From the NCBI RefSeq assembly GCF_016412875.1, contig NZ_JAEKPD010000002.1, forward strand, positions 62,001 to 126,000: a DNA stretch of 64,000 bases, written 5' to 3'. This DNA comes from Palleronia pontilimi. GTDB lineage: Bacteria; Pseudomonadota; Alphaproteobacteria; Rhodobacterales; Rhodobacteraceae. The notes under the pieces were generated by a model, which was not told the DNA's origin, ran no database searches, and saw nothing but the letters and a program-made list of their open reading frames with translations. The translations under genes were made by a program, and so were the position numbers. Of the stretch, positions 45,387 through 54,596 are shown one piece after another. The stretch's first letter is position 1; each line of letters begins with the position of its first letter.

Positions 45387-46850
45387 CTAGCTGAACGGGC
45401 GCGACGTCAGGCGCAGCAATAGATCCAGATCGAGATGCCGCTCCAGATGGTCGGCCAGCGCGTCGAGCGTCTCGTCTATCCCGTGGTCGAAACCGCGCGC
45501 GGTGGGGCTGGCGCCAAGGCCCTTCAGATACGATTGCCGGAAGCCGTCGGCCGCGAAAAGCCCGTGGATATAGCAGCCCATCACGCGCCCGTCGGCTGAC
45601 GCTGCGCCTTCGGGGCGGCCATCGAGGCTGAGCCACGCGCGGGCGCAATCCGGTCCGGATGTTTCGCCCAGGTGGATTTCGTAGCCCTGCACGTCCTGTC
45701 CGCTGGCCATGTGACGCGCCTGGCTCAGCGCCAGTCTTTTTGCGGGCCTTAGATGCGTTTCAATATCCAGGTGGCCCAACCCGTCCGCGCTACCGGGCGG
45801 GCCTTCCAGGCCGTGCGCGTCGGTGATTTTGCGGCCGAGCATCTGGTAGCCACCGCAGATCCCCATCACGTGACCGCCGCGCCGGATATGGGCGGCCAGG
45901 TCGATATCCCATCCCTGCGCGCGGAACGCGGCAAGATCGGCGATGGTGGTTTTCGAGCCCGGCAGCAGAACGAGATCCGCATCGCCGGGCAGGGGACGTC
46001 CGGGGGCGATGAGGTCGATCGTCACGTCGGGCTCGGCGGCCAGGGGGTCGAGGTCGTCGAAATTGGCGATCCGGCCCAGGCGCGGCACGGCCACCTTGAG
46101 CGCACCGGACGCGCCGCCCTTGCGTTCCAGGTCGAGCACGTCTTCGGCGGGCAGCCGCCACGCGTCGTCGAACCACGGCACGACCCCGAGCGACGGCCAG
46201 CCCGTCGCCCGCTCGATCACCCGCAGCCCATCGTCGAAGAGCGAGACGTCGCCCCGGAACTTGTTGATCGCAAAGCCCTTGATCCGCCCGCGATCCTGGG
46301 ACGACAGGACCGCGTGGGTGCCCACGCATTGCGCGATGACCCCGCCCCGGTCGATATCGCCCACCAGCACGACCGGCAGGTCCACGGCCTCGGCGAAGCC
46401 CATATTGGCGATGTCGCCCGCGCGCAGGTTGACCTCCGCCGGGCTGCCCGCGCCCTCGACCAGCACCAGGTCCGCGCCCGCTGCGATCCGCGCGAAGCTT
46501 TCCACCACACGCGGCAACAGTGTCGCCTTCTGCGCGCCGTAGTCGCGCGCGCGCATGGTGCCGATGCGCTGGCCCTGCACGATGATCTGCGCGCCGTGGT
46601 CGGTTTCTGGCTTCAACAAGACCGGGTTCATGTCGACGAGAGGCGCGCGGCCCGCGGCGCGCGCCTGCAGCGCCTGGGCGCGACCGATCTCGCCCCCGTC
46701 TTCCGTCACGGCGGCGTTGTTCGACATGTTTTGCGGCTTGAAGGGTGCCACGCTCATGCCCCGCCGCAGGAAGGCGCGGGCGATCCCGGCGACCAGCATC
46801 GACTTGCCGACATTCGAGCCGGCGCCCTGGATCATGATCGCTCTGGCCAT
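45387..46850 (-). CDS. cobQ: Adenosylcobyric acid synthase
   Basis: Amidates adenosylcobyrinic acid a,c-diamide on four side chains in B12 biosynthesis. The 487-aa product has an N-terminal DRTG-type ATPase domain ([20 protein letters not shown], residues 5-24) and a C-terminal class I glutamine amidotransferase. [10 protein letters not shown] is near 300-309, and the nucleophile Cys332 lies in [13 protein letters not shown], with a conserved His near 423. The ATG at 46848-46850 was chosen for its AAGGGGG Shine-Dalgarno; two in-frame ATGs upstream are less well placed. It is convergent with the PopZ-like gene (6-bp gap). No other cobalamin gene or B12 riboswitch is seen. Confidence 0.94.
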   Translation of the reverse strand: MARAIMIQGAGSNVGKSMLVAGIARAFLRRGMSVAPFKPQNMSNNAAVTEDGGEIGRAQALQARAAGRAPLVDMNPVLLKPETDHGAQIIVQGQRIGTMRARDYGAQKATLLPRVVESFARIAAGADLVLVEGAGSPAEVNLRAGDIANMGFAEAVDLPVVLVGDIDRGGVIAQCVGTHAVLSSQDRGRIKGFAINKFRGDVSLFDDGLRVIERATGWPSLGVVPWFDDAWRLPAEDVLDLERKGGASGALKVAVPRLGRIANFDDLDPLAAEPDVTIDLIAPGRPLPGDADLVLLPGSKTTIADLAAFRAQGWDIDLAAHIRRGGHVMGICGGYQMLGRKITDAHGLEGPPGSADGLGHLDIETHLRPAKRLALSQARHMASGQDVQGYEIHLGETSGPDCARAWLSLDGRPEGAASADGRVMGCYIHGLFAADGFRQSYLKGLGASPTARGFDHGIDETLDALADHLERHLDLDLLLRLTSRPFS

Positions 46851-46906
46851 CGCCGCCCCCTTCATCGACACTGCCTTAGCCGCGCGGCTGCCTGGGGGAA
46901 AGAGCC

Positions 46907-47473
46907 TTGAACACACCCGTCCACCTGATCATGGGAGCAGCGGTTTTCGGGCGGCAGGGCGACAGGCACCGCACCTGGGGCGCGGTGCTGGGCGCCTTCG
47001 CGCCGGATCTGTCGCTGTACCTGATGGCGGGCGTGTCGATCCTGGTCCTGGGCATTTCACCGCAAAGGGTGTTCGGCACGCTTTATTATTCGCCCGAATG
47101 GCAGCAGGTTTTCGCCGTGGACAACAGCTTCGTGCTGTGGGGCATCGGCTTCGCCCTGGCGCTTTGGTCGGGACGCGGCTGGGCGATTGCGCTTACCGGG
47201 GCCGCGCTTTTGCACCTGGCCTTCGACTTTCCGCTGCATTCCCATGATGCGCGGGCGCATTTCTGGCCGCTGACCGACTGGAAATTCATCTCGCCCGTGT
47301 CCTACTGGCAGGGACCGACGGGGCAGGTGGTCGGGTGGATCGAGATCGGACTGACGGTATCGTTCTGCGCGATCCTGGTGATCCGGCACACCCATTGGCC
47401 CGCGCGCGCGGGCTTCTTGGCGCTAGGCACCAGCCAGATGGCGCCGTGGGTCATGTGGTCGTTCATCTTCTGA
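46907..47473 (+). CDS. Polytopic membrane protein of unknown function
   Basis: A 188-aa membrane protein that begins at TTG (46907) behind a GGGGGAAAGAG Shine-Dalgarno. Start residues [14 protein letters not shown] and later [20 protein letters not shown] contain conserved His and Asp residues, as in YdjM/DUF457-like membrane metal-dependent hydrolases. About four hydrophobic helices are visible (about 27-50, 76-92, 94-110, 145-165). It is divergent from cobQ, with a 56-bp gap. In relatives the gene is sometimes labelled as a cobalamin gene purely from position. Its role is unproven. Confidence 0.75.
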   Translation: MNTPVHLIMGAAVFGRQGDRHRTWGAVLGAFAPDLSLYLMAGVSILVLGISPQRVFGTLYYSPEWQQVFAVDNSFVLWGIGFALALWSGRGWAIALTGAALLHLAFDFPLHSHDARAHFWPLTDWKFISPVSYWQGPTGQVVGWIEIGLTVSFCAILVIRHTHWPARAGFLALGTSQMAPWVMWSFIF

Positions 47474-47485
47474 GCCACGCAAAGG

Positions 47486-47517
47486 AAAAACGCCGCGGGG
47501 TCGATCCGCGGCGCTTT
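47486..47517 (-). terminator. Intrinsic terminator for the DUF6280-like gene
   Basis: CGCCGCGG (47491-47498) pairs with CCGCGGCG (47506-47513). On the minus strand it is followed by five T (AAAAA at 47486-47490), so it ends transcripts of the gene at 47546-47863. On the plus strand only three T follow, a weaker signal for the gene at 46907. Confidence 0.8.
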
Positions 47518-47545
47518 CCGGTAACACGTGAAAGATGGGACGGCG

Positions 47546-47863
47546 TCAGGCGGCTTCGGCCTGCGCGGCGCTGCGACGTTCGCTTTCCTCGCGGCTGAGC
47601 GCGACCGAGGTGCGCACGCCCTTGCCGACGAAATCCATCAGGCCCGAGACGACGCGTTCGTTCGGGTCGATTCCGGCACAGCTTAGTACTTCGCGGCCAT
47701 CGCGCGAGCGGGCCCAGCGGGCGATCTGCTCGGGGCCATTGCCGTATTTCTTGTCATCGGCAATCGCGTCGTCCAACGCAGCCAGCACAACGGCGGCAAA
47801 CAGTTTGCGCGCGCGATTGCCCTGCTCGTGGTTGAATGCGGTTCCGTCAACGAAGTCGGTCAT
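47546..47863 (-). CDS. DUF6280-like small conserved protein
   Basis: A 105-aa soluble protein, predicted mostly helical, that begins MTDFVDGTAFNHEQGNRARK at the ATG 47861-47863 with an AAGGA Shine-Dalgarno. The middle (VVLAALDDAIADDKKYGNGP) and the ARSRDGREVLSCAGIDPNE stretch appear strongly conserved in Roseobacter genomes as I recall them. The single Cys83 might be functional. The name DUF6280 is from memory. It is monocistronic, with its own terminator, and divergent from efp across a 211-bp intergenic region. The function is unknown. Confidence 0.75.
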   Translation of the reverse strand: MTDFVDGTAFNHEQGNRARKLFAAVVLAALDDAIADDKKYGNGPEQIARWARSRDGREVLSCAGIDPNERVVSGLMDFVGKGVRTSVALSREESERRSAAQAEAA

Positions 47864-48003
47864 TCGACGATCCTTATTGCTCTTGCATTTGCGTCGTGAG
47901 CGCCCCTTATGGACTATCACGACAGCATGTGTCACTCTATTTCGGAATACCAGCTATGCGACTGATGCATGACTGAAGGCCCGAACACTCCAGATAGGCC
48001 GTG

Positions 48004-48032
48004 TTGCAGACCCTTGATGGTGCATATATAGC
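48004..48032 (+). promoter_or_regulatory. efp promoter candidate
   Basis: TTGCAG (48004-48009) and TATAGC (48027-48032) separated by exactly 17 bases, 42 bp upstream of the efp ATG. The gap from 47864 to 48074 has no gene; it is noticeably AT-richer than the rest of the window. Confidence 0.6.
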
Positions 48033-48074
48033 GTCCATCAATCATTCATCAACCTTTTGCCATGGTTTCGCCAC

Positions 48075-48638
48075 ATGCCCAAAATCAACGGGAACGAAAT
48101 CCGTCCCGGAAACGTGCTCGAGCATAACGGCGGCCTGTGGGCTGCCGTGAAAGTCGACCATGTGAAGCCCGGGAAGGGCGGTGCCTTCGCTCAGGTCGAG
48201 ATGAAGAACCTTCGTAACGGATCGAAACTTAACGAAAGGTTCAGATCGGCCGACAAGGTCGAGCGGGTGCGTCTGGAGCAGAAGGATCAGCAGTTCCTGT
48301 ACGAAACCGATGGCATGCTTGTCTTCATGGATTCAGAGACTTACGAGCAGATCGAGCTGCCGTCTGATATCTTGGGCGAGCGGCGTCCGTTTCTGCAGGA
48401 CGGCATGACGATCCAGATCGAATACTACGAGTCGGAAGCGCTGAACGCCACGCTGCCCCAGAAGGTCACCTGCAAGGTGGTCGAGACCGAGCCGGTCGTG
48501 AAAGGCCAGACGGCCGCCAACAGCTTCAAGCCGGCCATCCTGGATAACGGCGTGAAGGTCATGGTGCCGCCCTTCGTGGGCCAGGACGAGGAGATCATCG
48601 TCAATACCGAGACGATGGAATACGCCGAGCGCGCCTAG
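48075..48638 (+). CDS. efp: Elongation factor P
   Basis: Relieves ribosome stalling at polyproline stretches. The 187-aa product has the three beta-barrel domains. The modification loop is [16 protein letters not shown], with Lys34 at the tip, the residue that is lysylated in other bacteria. No EpmA or EpmB gene is present in the window. The ATG at 48075 (MPKING) is chosen over an in-frame ATG six codons earlier because EF-P begins here. Its TAG stop (48636-48638) shares CTAG with the convergent fructosamine-kinase-like gene. Confidence 0.95.
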   Translation: MPKINGNEIRPGNVLEHNGGLWAAVKVDHVKPGKGGAFAQVEMKNLRNGSKLNERFRSADKVERVRLEQKDQQFLYETDGMLVFMDSETYEQIELPSDILGERRPFLQDGMTIQIEYYESEALNATLPQKVTCKVVETEPVVKGQTAANSFKPAILDNGVKVMVPPFVGQDEEIIVNTETMEYAERA

Positions 48639-49453
48639 GCGCCGACCCGGGTCAGCAGGCTTTCGACCATGCCGCGATATCCCGCGCCGAAAAGCCGCAG
48701 GTGCACCAGCGCGGGCCATAGCTGGTAGATCGGCCGACGCGCGTCCCAGCCGTCTTCCAGTGGACCATAGGCGTTCCAGAAGGCGCGCGGTGGCTTGCCG
48801 AAGACGCAGAGCATCGCCAGATCCACCTCGGCGTGGCCGTGGTAGCAGGCCGGATCGATCAGGCCCGAGAATCGGTCGTCCTCCATCAGCACGTTGCCCT
48901 GCCACAGATCGCCGTGCAGCAGGCTGGGCGCCGGATCGTGGGGCAGGAGGTCGGGCAGGCGGGCGGCCAACCGTGCCAGCCGCGGACGCAGGTCGGCGGG
49001 CAGCGCATCGGGCCAGGCCAGCAATCGCCGCTCAGCCCAGAATTCGGGCCAATTTTTCGAGACTGCCGCGGGGCAGGGCGCCGGGCCGAAGGCCGTGTCC
49101 TCGGGCCAGCCGTAACGCGCGCCGTGGCTGGCGTGCAGCCGCGCGATCTGCGCGCCCGCGTCGGCCCATGCGGCATCCGAGCCGGAGCCCTCGGCCAGAC
49201 GTGTCATCAGCAAGAGGTCGGCATCGGCGTGAAGAACGTCCGGGGCGCGGCATCCCGCCGCGGCGACGGCCTGCAGCATCCGCGCTTCGGTCCGGCAAGG
49301 GCCGCCTTGCTTCGCGATGATGTCGCGCCCGTCGTCGAGCGTCGCAACATACACGGCCGAGATATCGCCGCCCTGCATGGCGCGAAGGGTGACCACCGGC
49401 GCGCCGAGCGCGGCGGCGATGCGTGCCGACAGCTTATCCGTCGTAGTGGACAA
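48635..49453 (-). CDS. Fructosamine/ketosamine-3-kinase family protein
   Basis: A 272-aa kinase-like fold enzyme that may repair glycated proteins. Family motifs: [12 protein letters not shown] near residues 25-36, [14 protein letters not shown] near 184-197 (catalytic HGD) and [18 protein letters not shown] near 205-222 (Mg-binding DP). The start is unusual: no ATG or GTG fits the N-terminus, so TTG at 49453 was chosen. It overlaps the ygfZ end by 20 bp. A longer ATG reading would invade ygfZ by 150 bp. The gene's stop shares CTAG with efp. Confidence 0.82.
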   Translation of the reverse strand: MSTTTDKLSARIAAALGAPVVTLRAMQGGDISAVYVATLDDGRDIIAKQGGPCRTEARMLQAVAAAGCRAPDVLHADADLLLMTRLAEGSGSDAAWADAGAQIARLHASHGARYGWPEDTAFGPAPCPAAVSKNWPEFWAERRLLAWPDALPADLRPRLARLAARLPDLLPHDPAPSLLHGDLWQGNVLMEDDRFSGLIDPACYHGHAEVDLAMLCVFGKPPRAFWNAYGPLEDGWDARRPIYQLWPALVHLRLFGAGYRGMVESLLTRVGA

Positions 49454-50171
49454 GCGCCTGCCCCGCCTGCATGCCCGCGCCCGCGCGATCGAACCGAAGC
49501 CAGGCGAGGCCACGCCCGCCAGACTGGGTGAAGAGCGTGCCCGCGGGCTTGCCCGCCGCGGTGATTTCCGTTCCCGCCGGGACAACGCCGGTCACGCGCA
49601 CCTGCACCAGCCCCTTTTTCAGCTCGGTCTTGTGCTTCATCCGGGCGGTGACTTCCTGGCCCACGTAGCATCCCTTGCGAAAGTCGATGCCGTGCAGCCG
49701 GTCCAGCCCGAATTCCAGCGGGTAGCTGTCATTGGGCTGCAATTCGACCAGCGATTGCGGAACCACATGCGCGACCCGGAGCGCGTTCCAATCCGTGCCG
49801 TCATCGCCTGCGGCCTGGTCGATCTTGCGCCAGCCCAGATCCGGGTGCCTTGGGTCCGGCACGGCGCCCTCGGGCGGATCGCCCGTGCCCCGCGACACCT
49901 GCAGGCCGGTCGTCTCGATCGTGACGTCCCGGCGCAGGCGATACATGGTCAGCCGTTGCACGAGGCTTTCGGCCAGGGGCGTGGCGACGTCGATCAGCAG
50001 CGCGTCCGCGCGGTGCGAGACGAAGAAATCGGCCAGGTATTTGCCCTGCGGCGTCAGGAGCGCGGCATAGACCAGCGCGCCGGGGCGGGTTACGTCATTG
50101 GTCACCAGATCCTGCAGGAACGCGACCCGGTCGGCCCCGCTCAGCGACAGGACTGTGCGCGGATCATCCAT
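49434..50171 (-). CDS. ygfZ: Folate-binding YgfZ-family protein
   Basis: A tetrahydrofolate-binding protein for Fe-S cluster maturation. The 245-aa product shares the GcvT fold and contains the diagnostic KGCYVGQE motif near residues 164-171 (FRKGCYVGQEVTARMKHK). The N-terminal LSGADRVAFLQDLVTNDV and the C-terminal beta-barrel region (VPAGTEITAAGKPAGTLFT) are also typical. Its 5' end overlaps the 3' end of the ABC transporter gene by 8 bp, and its 3' end overlaps the kinase gene by 20 bp, making a tight three-gene unit. Confidence 0.9.
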   Translation of the reverse strand: MDDPRTVLSLSGADRVAFLQDLVTNDVTRPGALVYAALLTPQGKYLADFFVSHRADALLIDVATPLAESLVQRLTMYRLRRDVTIETTGLQVSRGTGDPPEGAVPDPRHPDLGWRKIDQAAGDDGTDWNALRVAHVVPQSLVELQPNDSYPLEFGLDRLHGIDFRKGCYVGQEVTARMKHKTELKKGLVQVRVTGVVPAGTEITAAGKPAGTLFTQSGGRGLAWLRFDRAGAGMQAGQALVHYDG

Positions 50172-51939
50172 TGGCGTCGTCCTCGTTGGTGTCGAATTGC
50201 AGCTTGTGAAGTTGTGCGTAAAGCCCGCCGCGCGCGATCAGCTCCGCGTGGGTGCCTTCATCCACCACGTGGCCCTGGTCCATGACGACGATCTTGTCGG
50301 CCGACCGGATCGTGGCCAGCCTGTGCGCGATCACCAGCGTGGTGCGGCCCTTGGAGAGTCGCTCGAGCGCGGATTGGATCACCGCCTCAGACTGGGCGTC
50401 GAGCGCCGATGTCGCCTCGTCCAGCAGCAGGATCGGCGTGTCGCGCAGCAGCGCGCGCGCGATGGCCACACGCTGACGTTGCCCGCCCGACAGGTTCGAG
50501 CCGCGCGGGCCTGCCTTGGTTTCCAGCCCGGCGGGCAGATCGTCGGTGAAATCGGCCACATGCGCGGCCTCCACCACGTCGCGCAGGCGGGCCTCGGATA
50601 CGTCGTCGCGACCCAGAAGGATGTTTTCGCGGATGGTCTCGTCGAAAAGCAGCGAATCCTGCGACACGACCGAGAAGAGCCCGCGCAACGCCGCCAGGTC
50701 GAATTCCGACACATCCCGCCCATCGATGGTCACGCGCCCTTCTTGCGGCTCGACCAGCCGGGTGAGCAGGTTGAAGACGGTGCTTTTGCCCGCCCCCGAC
50801 GCGCCCACCAGCGCCGTCGTCTGCGCGGGTTCGGCGACGAGCGACGTGCCGCGCAGAACGGGCGTGTCGTCATAGGCGAAGTGCACGTCTTCCAGCGCGA
50901 TGCGCGGCGGCGCGTCTGGCGCATCGCCTAGCGGACCCGACGTGATCGAGGGGCGCATGTCGAAAATGGCGTAGAGGTTTTCCAGCGACGCCGCCGCGAC
51001 TTGGGTGACACCGGCGACGCCGCCCAAGCGGCGCAACGGCTGGAAGGCCAGCGCCATGGCGGTAAAGAAGGACATGAACTGCCCCACGGTCTTTTCGCCG
51101 CTGATGATGTCCTGTCCGCCCAGCATCAACACGCCGAAAAAGCCCACCCCGGTTACGATGTCGATCAGACCCGGCAACATCGCGCGGCCCGCGGCGGTCT
51201 TGATCTGCACGCGGACGATATCGCTGACCAGGTCATCGAAACGGCCGATCTGGTAGGGCTCCATCCGGTTCAGCTTGATCGCGTTCATGCCGTGAAAGAT
51301 CTCGTCCAGGCGGGTTGCGCGTTTGAACGACACGCTGCGCATCGCGCGCGTCTTGCGGCGGACGTAGCGTTGCAGGATCACCGAGGGCAGGATCAGCAGC
51401 GGCACACCCACCAGGGCCGCCAGCGTCCAGCCGACGTCGATGGTGAGCGCGACGATGAACAGCGACACCAGCGCCACCGCGTCACGGCCCACGCCCGAAA
51501 TCAGGACCTGCCAGACGTTCTGCACGGCCAGCGTGTCGCCCTGCACCCGCTCGATAAGCGCGCCGGGGGCGTTTTCGGAGAAGAACCGCTGGTCGAGCGT
51601 CATCATGTGGCCCAGCAGGTCCACCTGCATCCGGGTGCTGGTCAGCTGCGCCACCCGCGTCAGCATCGTGCGCTGCAGGACGCCCGTGATGGCGCGCATG
51701 ACGAACAATCCCATGATCGCGCCGCCGACCCACCAGATCGCACCGCCGTCGCCGCTGATGAAGACCCGGTCGAACATGGGCTGCAGCAGGTAGCTGAGCG
51801 CGCCAAGGCTGCCGCCCTCGATCATCATCAGAAGGGACGCGGCCAGCAGCCACGGCCAGTGCTGACGCACGTAGTCGCGCCAAAGCCGCATCAGCAGGGT
51901 GCGGGTCCGGTTCGACAATGGATTGGGCTTCGCGCTCAT
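50164..51939 (-). CDS. MsbA-type ABC transporter (fused permease and ATPase)
   Basis: A 591-aa half-transporter. Six transmembrane helices fill about residues 30-310. The nucleotide-binding domain has Walker A ALVGASGAGKST near 373-384, Q-loop VVSQDSLLFDETIR, signature LSGGQRQRVAIARALL near 489-504, Walker B ILLLDEATSALD near 510-521 and switch His in VIAHRLATI. Lipid A or lipid-like export is the usual role of close relatives, but a peptide or drug substrate is possible. It is the first gene of the minus-strand unit with ygfZ and the kinase-like gene. Its start lies 105 bp from the divergent aminotransferase gene. Confidence 0.9.
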   Translation of the reverse strand: MSAKPNPLSNRTRTLLMRLWRDYVRQHWPWLLAASLLMMIEGGSLGALSYLLQPMFDRVFISGDGGAIWWVGGAIMGLFVMRAITGVLQRTMLTRVAQLTSTRMQVDLLGHMMTLDQRFFSENAPGALIERVQGDTLAVQNVWQVLISGVGRDAVALVSLFIVALTIDVGWTLAALVGVPLLILPSVILQRYVRRKTRAMRSVSFKRATRLDEIFHGMNAIKLNRMEPYQIGRFDDLVSDIVRVQIKTAAGRAMLPGLIDIVTGVGFFGVLMLGGQDIISGEKTVGQFMSFFTAMALAFQPLRRLGGVAGVTQVAAASLENLYAIFDMRPSITSGPLGDAPDAPPRIALEDVHFAYDDTPVLRGTSLVAEPAQTTALVGASGAGKSTVFNLLTRLVEPQEGRVTIDGRDVSEFDLAALRGLFSVVSQDSLLFDETIRENILLGRDDVSEARLRDVVEAAHVADFTDDLPAGLETKAGPRGSNLSGGQRQRVAIARALLRDTPILLLDEATSALDAQSEAVIQSALERLSKGRTTLVIAHRLATIRSADKIVVMDQGHVVDEGTHAELIARGGLYAQLHKLQFDTNEDDANG

Positions 51940-51986
51940 CTTGCACGCGACCTAGCGCGGATGCCTGTCAGGGGAAAGCCGGGTGA

Positions 51987-52015
51987 TTGACGCCGCCCAC
52001 GCCGCTTTGTAGCGC
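51987..52015 (+). promoter_or_regulatory. Class V aminotransferase promoter candidate
   Basis: TTGACG (51987-51992) and TAGCGC (52010-52015) separated by exactly 17 bases, 29 bp upstream of the ATG at 52045. Confidence 0.5.
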
Positions 52016-52044
52016 TGGGCGGCCCACGTGAAGGAGCCCGCCCC

Positions 52045-53223
52045 ATGTCGCTTGCCAACGGCCACCCCTATCTGGCCATTCCCGGCCCGTCGGTGATCCC
52101 CGACGCGGTGCAGCGCGCCATGCACCGCGCGTCGCCCAACATCTATACCGGTGAGCTGACCGAGATGGTGCCGGGGATCGTGACCGACCTGAAGCGCGTG
52201 GCGCGCACCGCGCATCATTGCGCGATCTACATCTCGAACGGGCATGGGTTGTGGGAAGCGGCGCTGAGCAACATCCTGTCGCCCGGCGACCGCGTTCTGA
52301 TCCCGGCCACCGGGCGCTTCGCCCATGGCTGGGCCGACATGGCCCAGCCTCTCGGGATCGAGACCGAAATGCTGGATTTCGGCAAGCGGGACGCCATCGA
52401 TCCGGCCCGGGTGGCCGAGGTGCTGGCCGCCGATACCGGGCACCGGATCAAGGCGCTGCCGGTGGTCTATGTCGACACCTCGACGGGGATCCGCAACGAC
52501 ATCGCGGCCCTGCGCCGCGTGCTCGACGAGCTCGGCCACCCGGCGCTGCTGCTGGCCGATTGCATCGCGTCGCTGGGCTGCGACGCCTTCGAGATGGACG
52601 CCTGGGGGGTCGATGTGGTGATCGCGGCCAGCCAGAAGGGGCTGATGACTCCGCCAGGCGTGGGCTTCGTGTTCTACAACGACCGCGCCGACGCGATGCG
52701 CGAGACGGCGCGCTGCGTCACCCATTACTGGGACTGGCGGCCGCGCACGGACCCCGACTACTTCTATCGCTATTTCGACGGGACCGCGCCGACCCATCAC
52801 CTGTATGGCCTGCGCGCGGCGTTGGACATGATCCATGACGAGGGTCTGGACAACGTGCTGTCGCGGCACGCGACGCTGGCCCGCGCGCTTTGGGCGGCCT
52901 TCGATGCCTGGGGCGCGGACGGGCCGCTCGCGATCAATGCTGCGCGGGACATCCGCTCGCACGCGGTCACGGCGGCGCATCTGGGGGGCAGCCTGGGGGA
53001 CGAGCTGCGCCACTGGTGCGAGTTCAAGGCGGGGGTGACGCTGGGCATCGGGTTGGGGATGGAGCCGTCTTCGGCCTATTTCCGCGTGGGGCATATGGGG
53101 CATGTGAACGCGCACATGGTGCTTGGCGTGCTGGGCGTGATCCAGTCGGGGATGCGGGCGCTGGACATTCCGTTCGGGCCCGGCGGGCTGGATGCCGCGG
53201 CCGAGGTTTGCGCCGGGGCCTGA
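52045..53223 (+). CDS. Class V aminotransferase (alanine/serine-glyoxylate type)
   Basis: A 392-aa fold-type I aminotransferase of the serine-glyoxylate/alanine-glyoxylate group. The Schiff-base lysine is near residue 198 in VIAASQKGLMTPPGVGF. SNGHGLWEAALSN near 63-75 binds PLP, VDTSTGIRNDI near 150-160 is the substrate loop, and LLADCIASLGCDAFEMD near 170-186 holds the PLP Asp. The C-terminal FRVGHMGHVNAHMVLGVL is the family C-terminal domain. It probably links glycine/serine and glyoxylate metabolism. It is monocistronic, with its own TTGACG promoter-like element. Confidence 0.88.
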   Translation: MSLANGHPYLAIPGPSVIPDAVQRAMHRASPNIYTGELTEMVPGIVTDLKRVARTAHHCAIYISNGHGLWEAALSNILSPGDRVLIPATGRFAHGWADMAQPLGIETEMLDFGKRDAIDPARVAEVLAADTGHRIKALPVVYVDTSTGIRNDIAALRRVLDELGHPALLLADCIASLGCDAFEMDAWGVDVVIAASQKGLMTPPGVGFVFYNDRADAMRETARCVTHYWDWRPRTDPDYFYRYFDGTAPTHHLYGLRAALDMIHDEGLDNVLSRHATLARALWAAFDAWGADGPLAINAARDIRSHAVTAAHLGGSLGDELRHWCEFKAGVTLGIGLGMEPSSAYFRVGHMGHVNAHMVLGVLGVIQSGMRALDIPFGPGGLDAAAEVCAGA

Positions 53224-53279
53224 GCATCGGCCACGCGTGTTTGAAAATCCGTGATGCCGGGGGTGCCCTGCGCGGGCGA

Positions 53280-53447
53280 TCAGCGGCGCGACAGTCGGCT
53301 GATCGCCTTGTCGGACGCATAGGTCACGCCCATCGCGGCCAGCAGGCCCCAGACCATCCAGACGAAAACCAGCGCGATGAAGACCAGCGGCGCCAGCGAG
53401 ACCAGGAAGGGGCGCGTGAAGTCGGGGGCGGGCTGTCGTTCGATCAT
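53280..53447 (-). CDS. Small (55-aa) membrane protein downstream of hisC
   Basis: Starts at ATG 53445-53447 and reads MIERQPAPDFTRPF, then two hydrophobic stretches joined without a break (LVSLAPLVFIALVFVWMVWG, then LLAAMGVTYA), then a short basic tail ending SRLSRR. One long or two short membrane helices are possible. It lies 36 bp downstream of hisC and runs the same way, so it is probably cotranscribed with valS and hisC. No family is recognised. The 55-aa length, identical to the other small membrane protein at 15240, is coincidental; the sequences differ. Confidence 0.65.
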   Translation of the reverse strand: MIERQPAPDFTRPFLVSLAPLVFIALVFVWMVWGLLAAMGVTYASDKAISRLSRR

Positions 53448-53483
53448 GGGGGCGATGTTAGCCGGGCGGATGTGGCTGTCACG

Positions 53484-54596
53484 TTACTTTTTCGTGCGCG
53501 CCGTCTCGAGCGCGACGGGCAGCGCCTGGGCGAACACGTTCATCGCGTCGTCGGGACCGCAGGTGACGCGGATGCAGCGATCCAACGGGGCCGCGCCGGG
53601 CATGCGGATGAAGACCCCCCGTTCGCCCAGGGATTGCAGGACGGCGCGGGCGAAATCGCCGTCGCGGCCGCAATCGATGGTGACGAAATTGGTGGCGGTC
53701 GGAAGCGGTGCCAGGTCGTTCGCGCGCGCGATTTCGAAAATGCGATCAACGCTTTGCGCGATCTTCTTCAGAACGTCGTTCAAGTGGTCTGTATCCGCCA
53801 GCGCCGCGATCGCGCCCGCCGCGCTGATGCGCGAGACGCCGAAATGGTTGCGCACCTTGCCGAACGCGCCGATCAGGGATTGCGGCCCGATGGCGTAGCC
53901 GATCCGCGCACCGGCCATCCCGTAAGCCTTTGAAAAGGTGCGGAAGCGGATCACGTTCGGATGGTCGGGCTGCAGCGGCGGCGTCGTGTCGGCGTCGGAG
54001 CATTCGGCATAGGCCTCGTCCAGCACCAGCACGCAGGTGTCGGGGATCCGGTCGATAAACGCCGAGATGTCGGATGACGTATGCCAGGACCCCATGGGGT
54101 TGTCAGGGTTGGAAAGGTAGATGAGCTTCGCGCGCGTCTCGACCGCCTTGTCCAGAAGGGCGTCGAGGTCTTCGTGATTGCCCGCGTACGGCACCTTGTG
54201 GAGGGTTCCGCCATAGCCCGTGACATGGTAGTTGAAGGTGGGATAGGCGCCGTCGGACGTGACCACGGCATCGCCCGGGGCCACCAGAAGCCGCACGGTC
54301 GAGCCCAGCAGCCCGTCGATCCCCGCGCCGGTGACGATATGTACGGGATCACATGAAAGATGCGATGCAAGGGCCTGTTTCAGGTCGAAATATTCCGGAT
54401 CCGGATACTTCCAGACATCGTGTGCCGCGCGCTTGATCGCGGCGATCGCCTTGGGGCTGGGGCCGAAGGTCAGCTCGTTCGCGCCCAGCCGCGCGCGGAA
54501 CGCGCCACCCGCCCGACGCTCTTGGGTCTCGGGACCCACGAAGGGCACCGTGTCGGGCAACGCGGCCGCCAGAGGGGTCAGGCGCGGATCGCTCAT
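53484..54596 (-). CDS. Histidinol-phosphate aminotransferase family protein
   Basis: A 370-aa PLP enzyme of the HisC/threonine-decarboxylase-like branch. [18 protein letters not shown] near 37-54 is the HisC-type substrate region, [11 protein letters not shown] near 161-171 the PLP Asn region, VLDEAYAEC near 189-197 the PLP Asp, and [20 protein letters not shown] near 217-236 the Schiff-base Lys with the following Gly-Ala-Arg. It acts either in histidine synthesis or as an aromatic/other aminotransferase; no other his gene is near. Its ATG overlaps the valS stop (ATGA), so it is coupled to valS. Family is secure, substrate uncertain. Confidence 0.85.
   Translation of the reverse strand: MSDPRLTPLAAALPDTVPFVGPETQERRAGGAFRARLGANELTFGPSPKAIAAIKRAAHDVWKYPDPEYFDLKQALASHLSCDPVHIVTGAGIDGLLGSTVRLLVAPGDAVVTSDGAYPTFNYHVTGYGGTLHKVPYAGNHEDLDALLDKAVETRAKLIYLSNPDNPMGSWHTSSDISAFIDRIPDTCVLVLDEAYAECSDADTTPPLQPDHPNVIRFRTFSKAYGMAGARIGYAIGPQSLIGAFGKVRNHFGVSRISAAGAIAALADTDHLNDVLKKIAQSVDRIFEIARANDLAPLPTATNFVTIDCGRDGDFARAVLQSLGERGVFIRMPGAAPLDRCIRVTCGPDDAMNVFAQALPVALETARTKK

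Noticed and set aside
45387-46916. A cobalamin riboswitch upstream of cobQ
   Set aside because: The 56-bp gap to the divergent gene is too short for the element and shows no B12-box-like sequence.
53224-53260. A sixth copy of the dispersed repeat
   Set aside because: GTTTGAAAATCC near 53241 recalls one half of the motif, but the CATCTTTG half and the spacing are missing.
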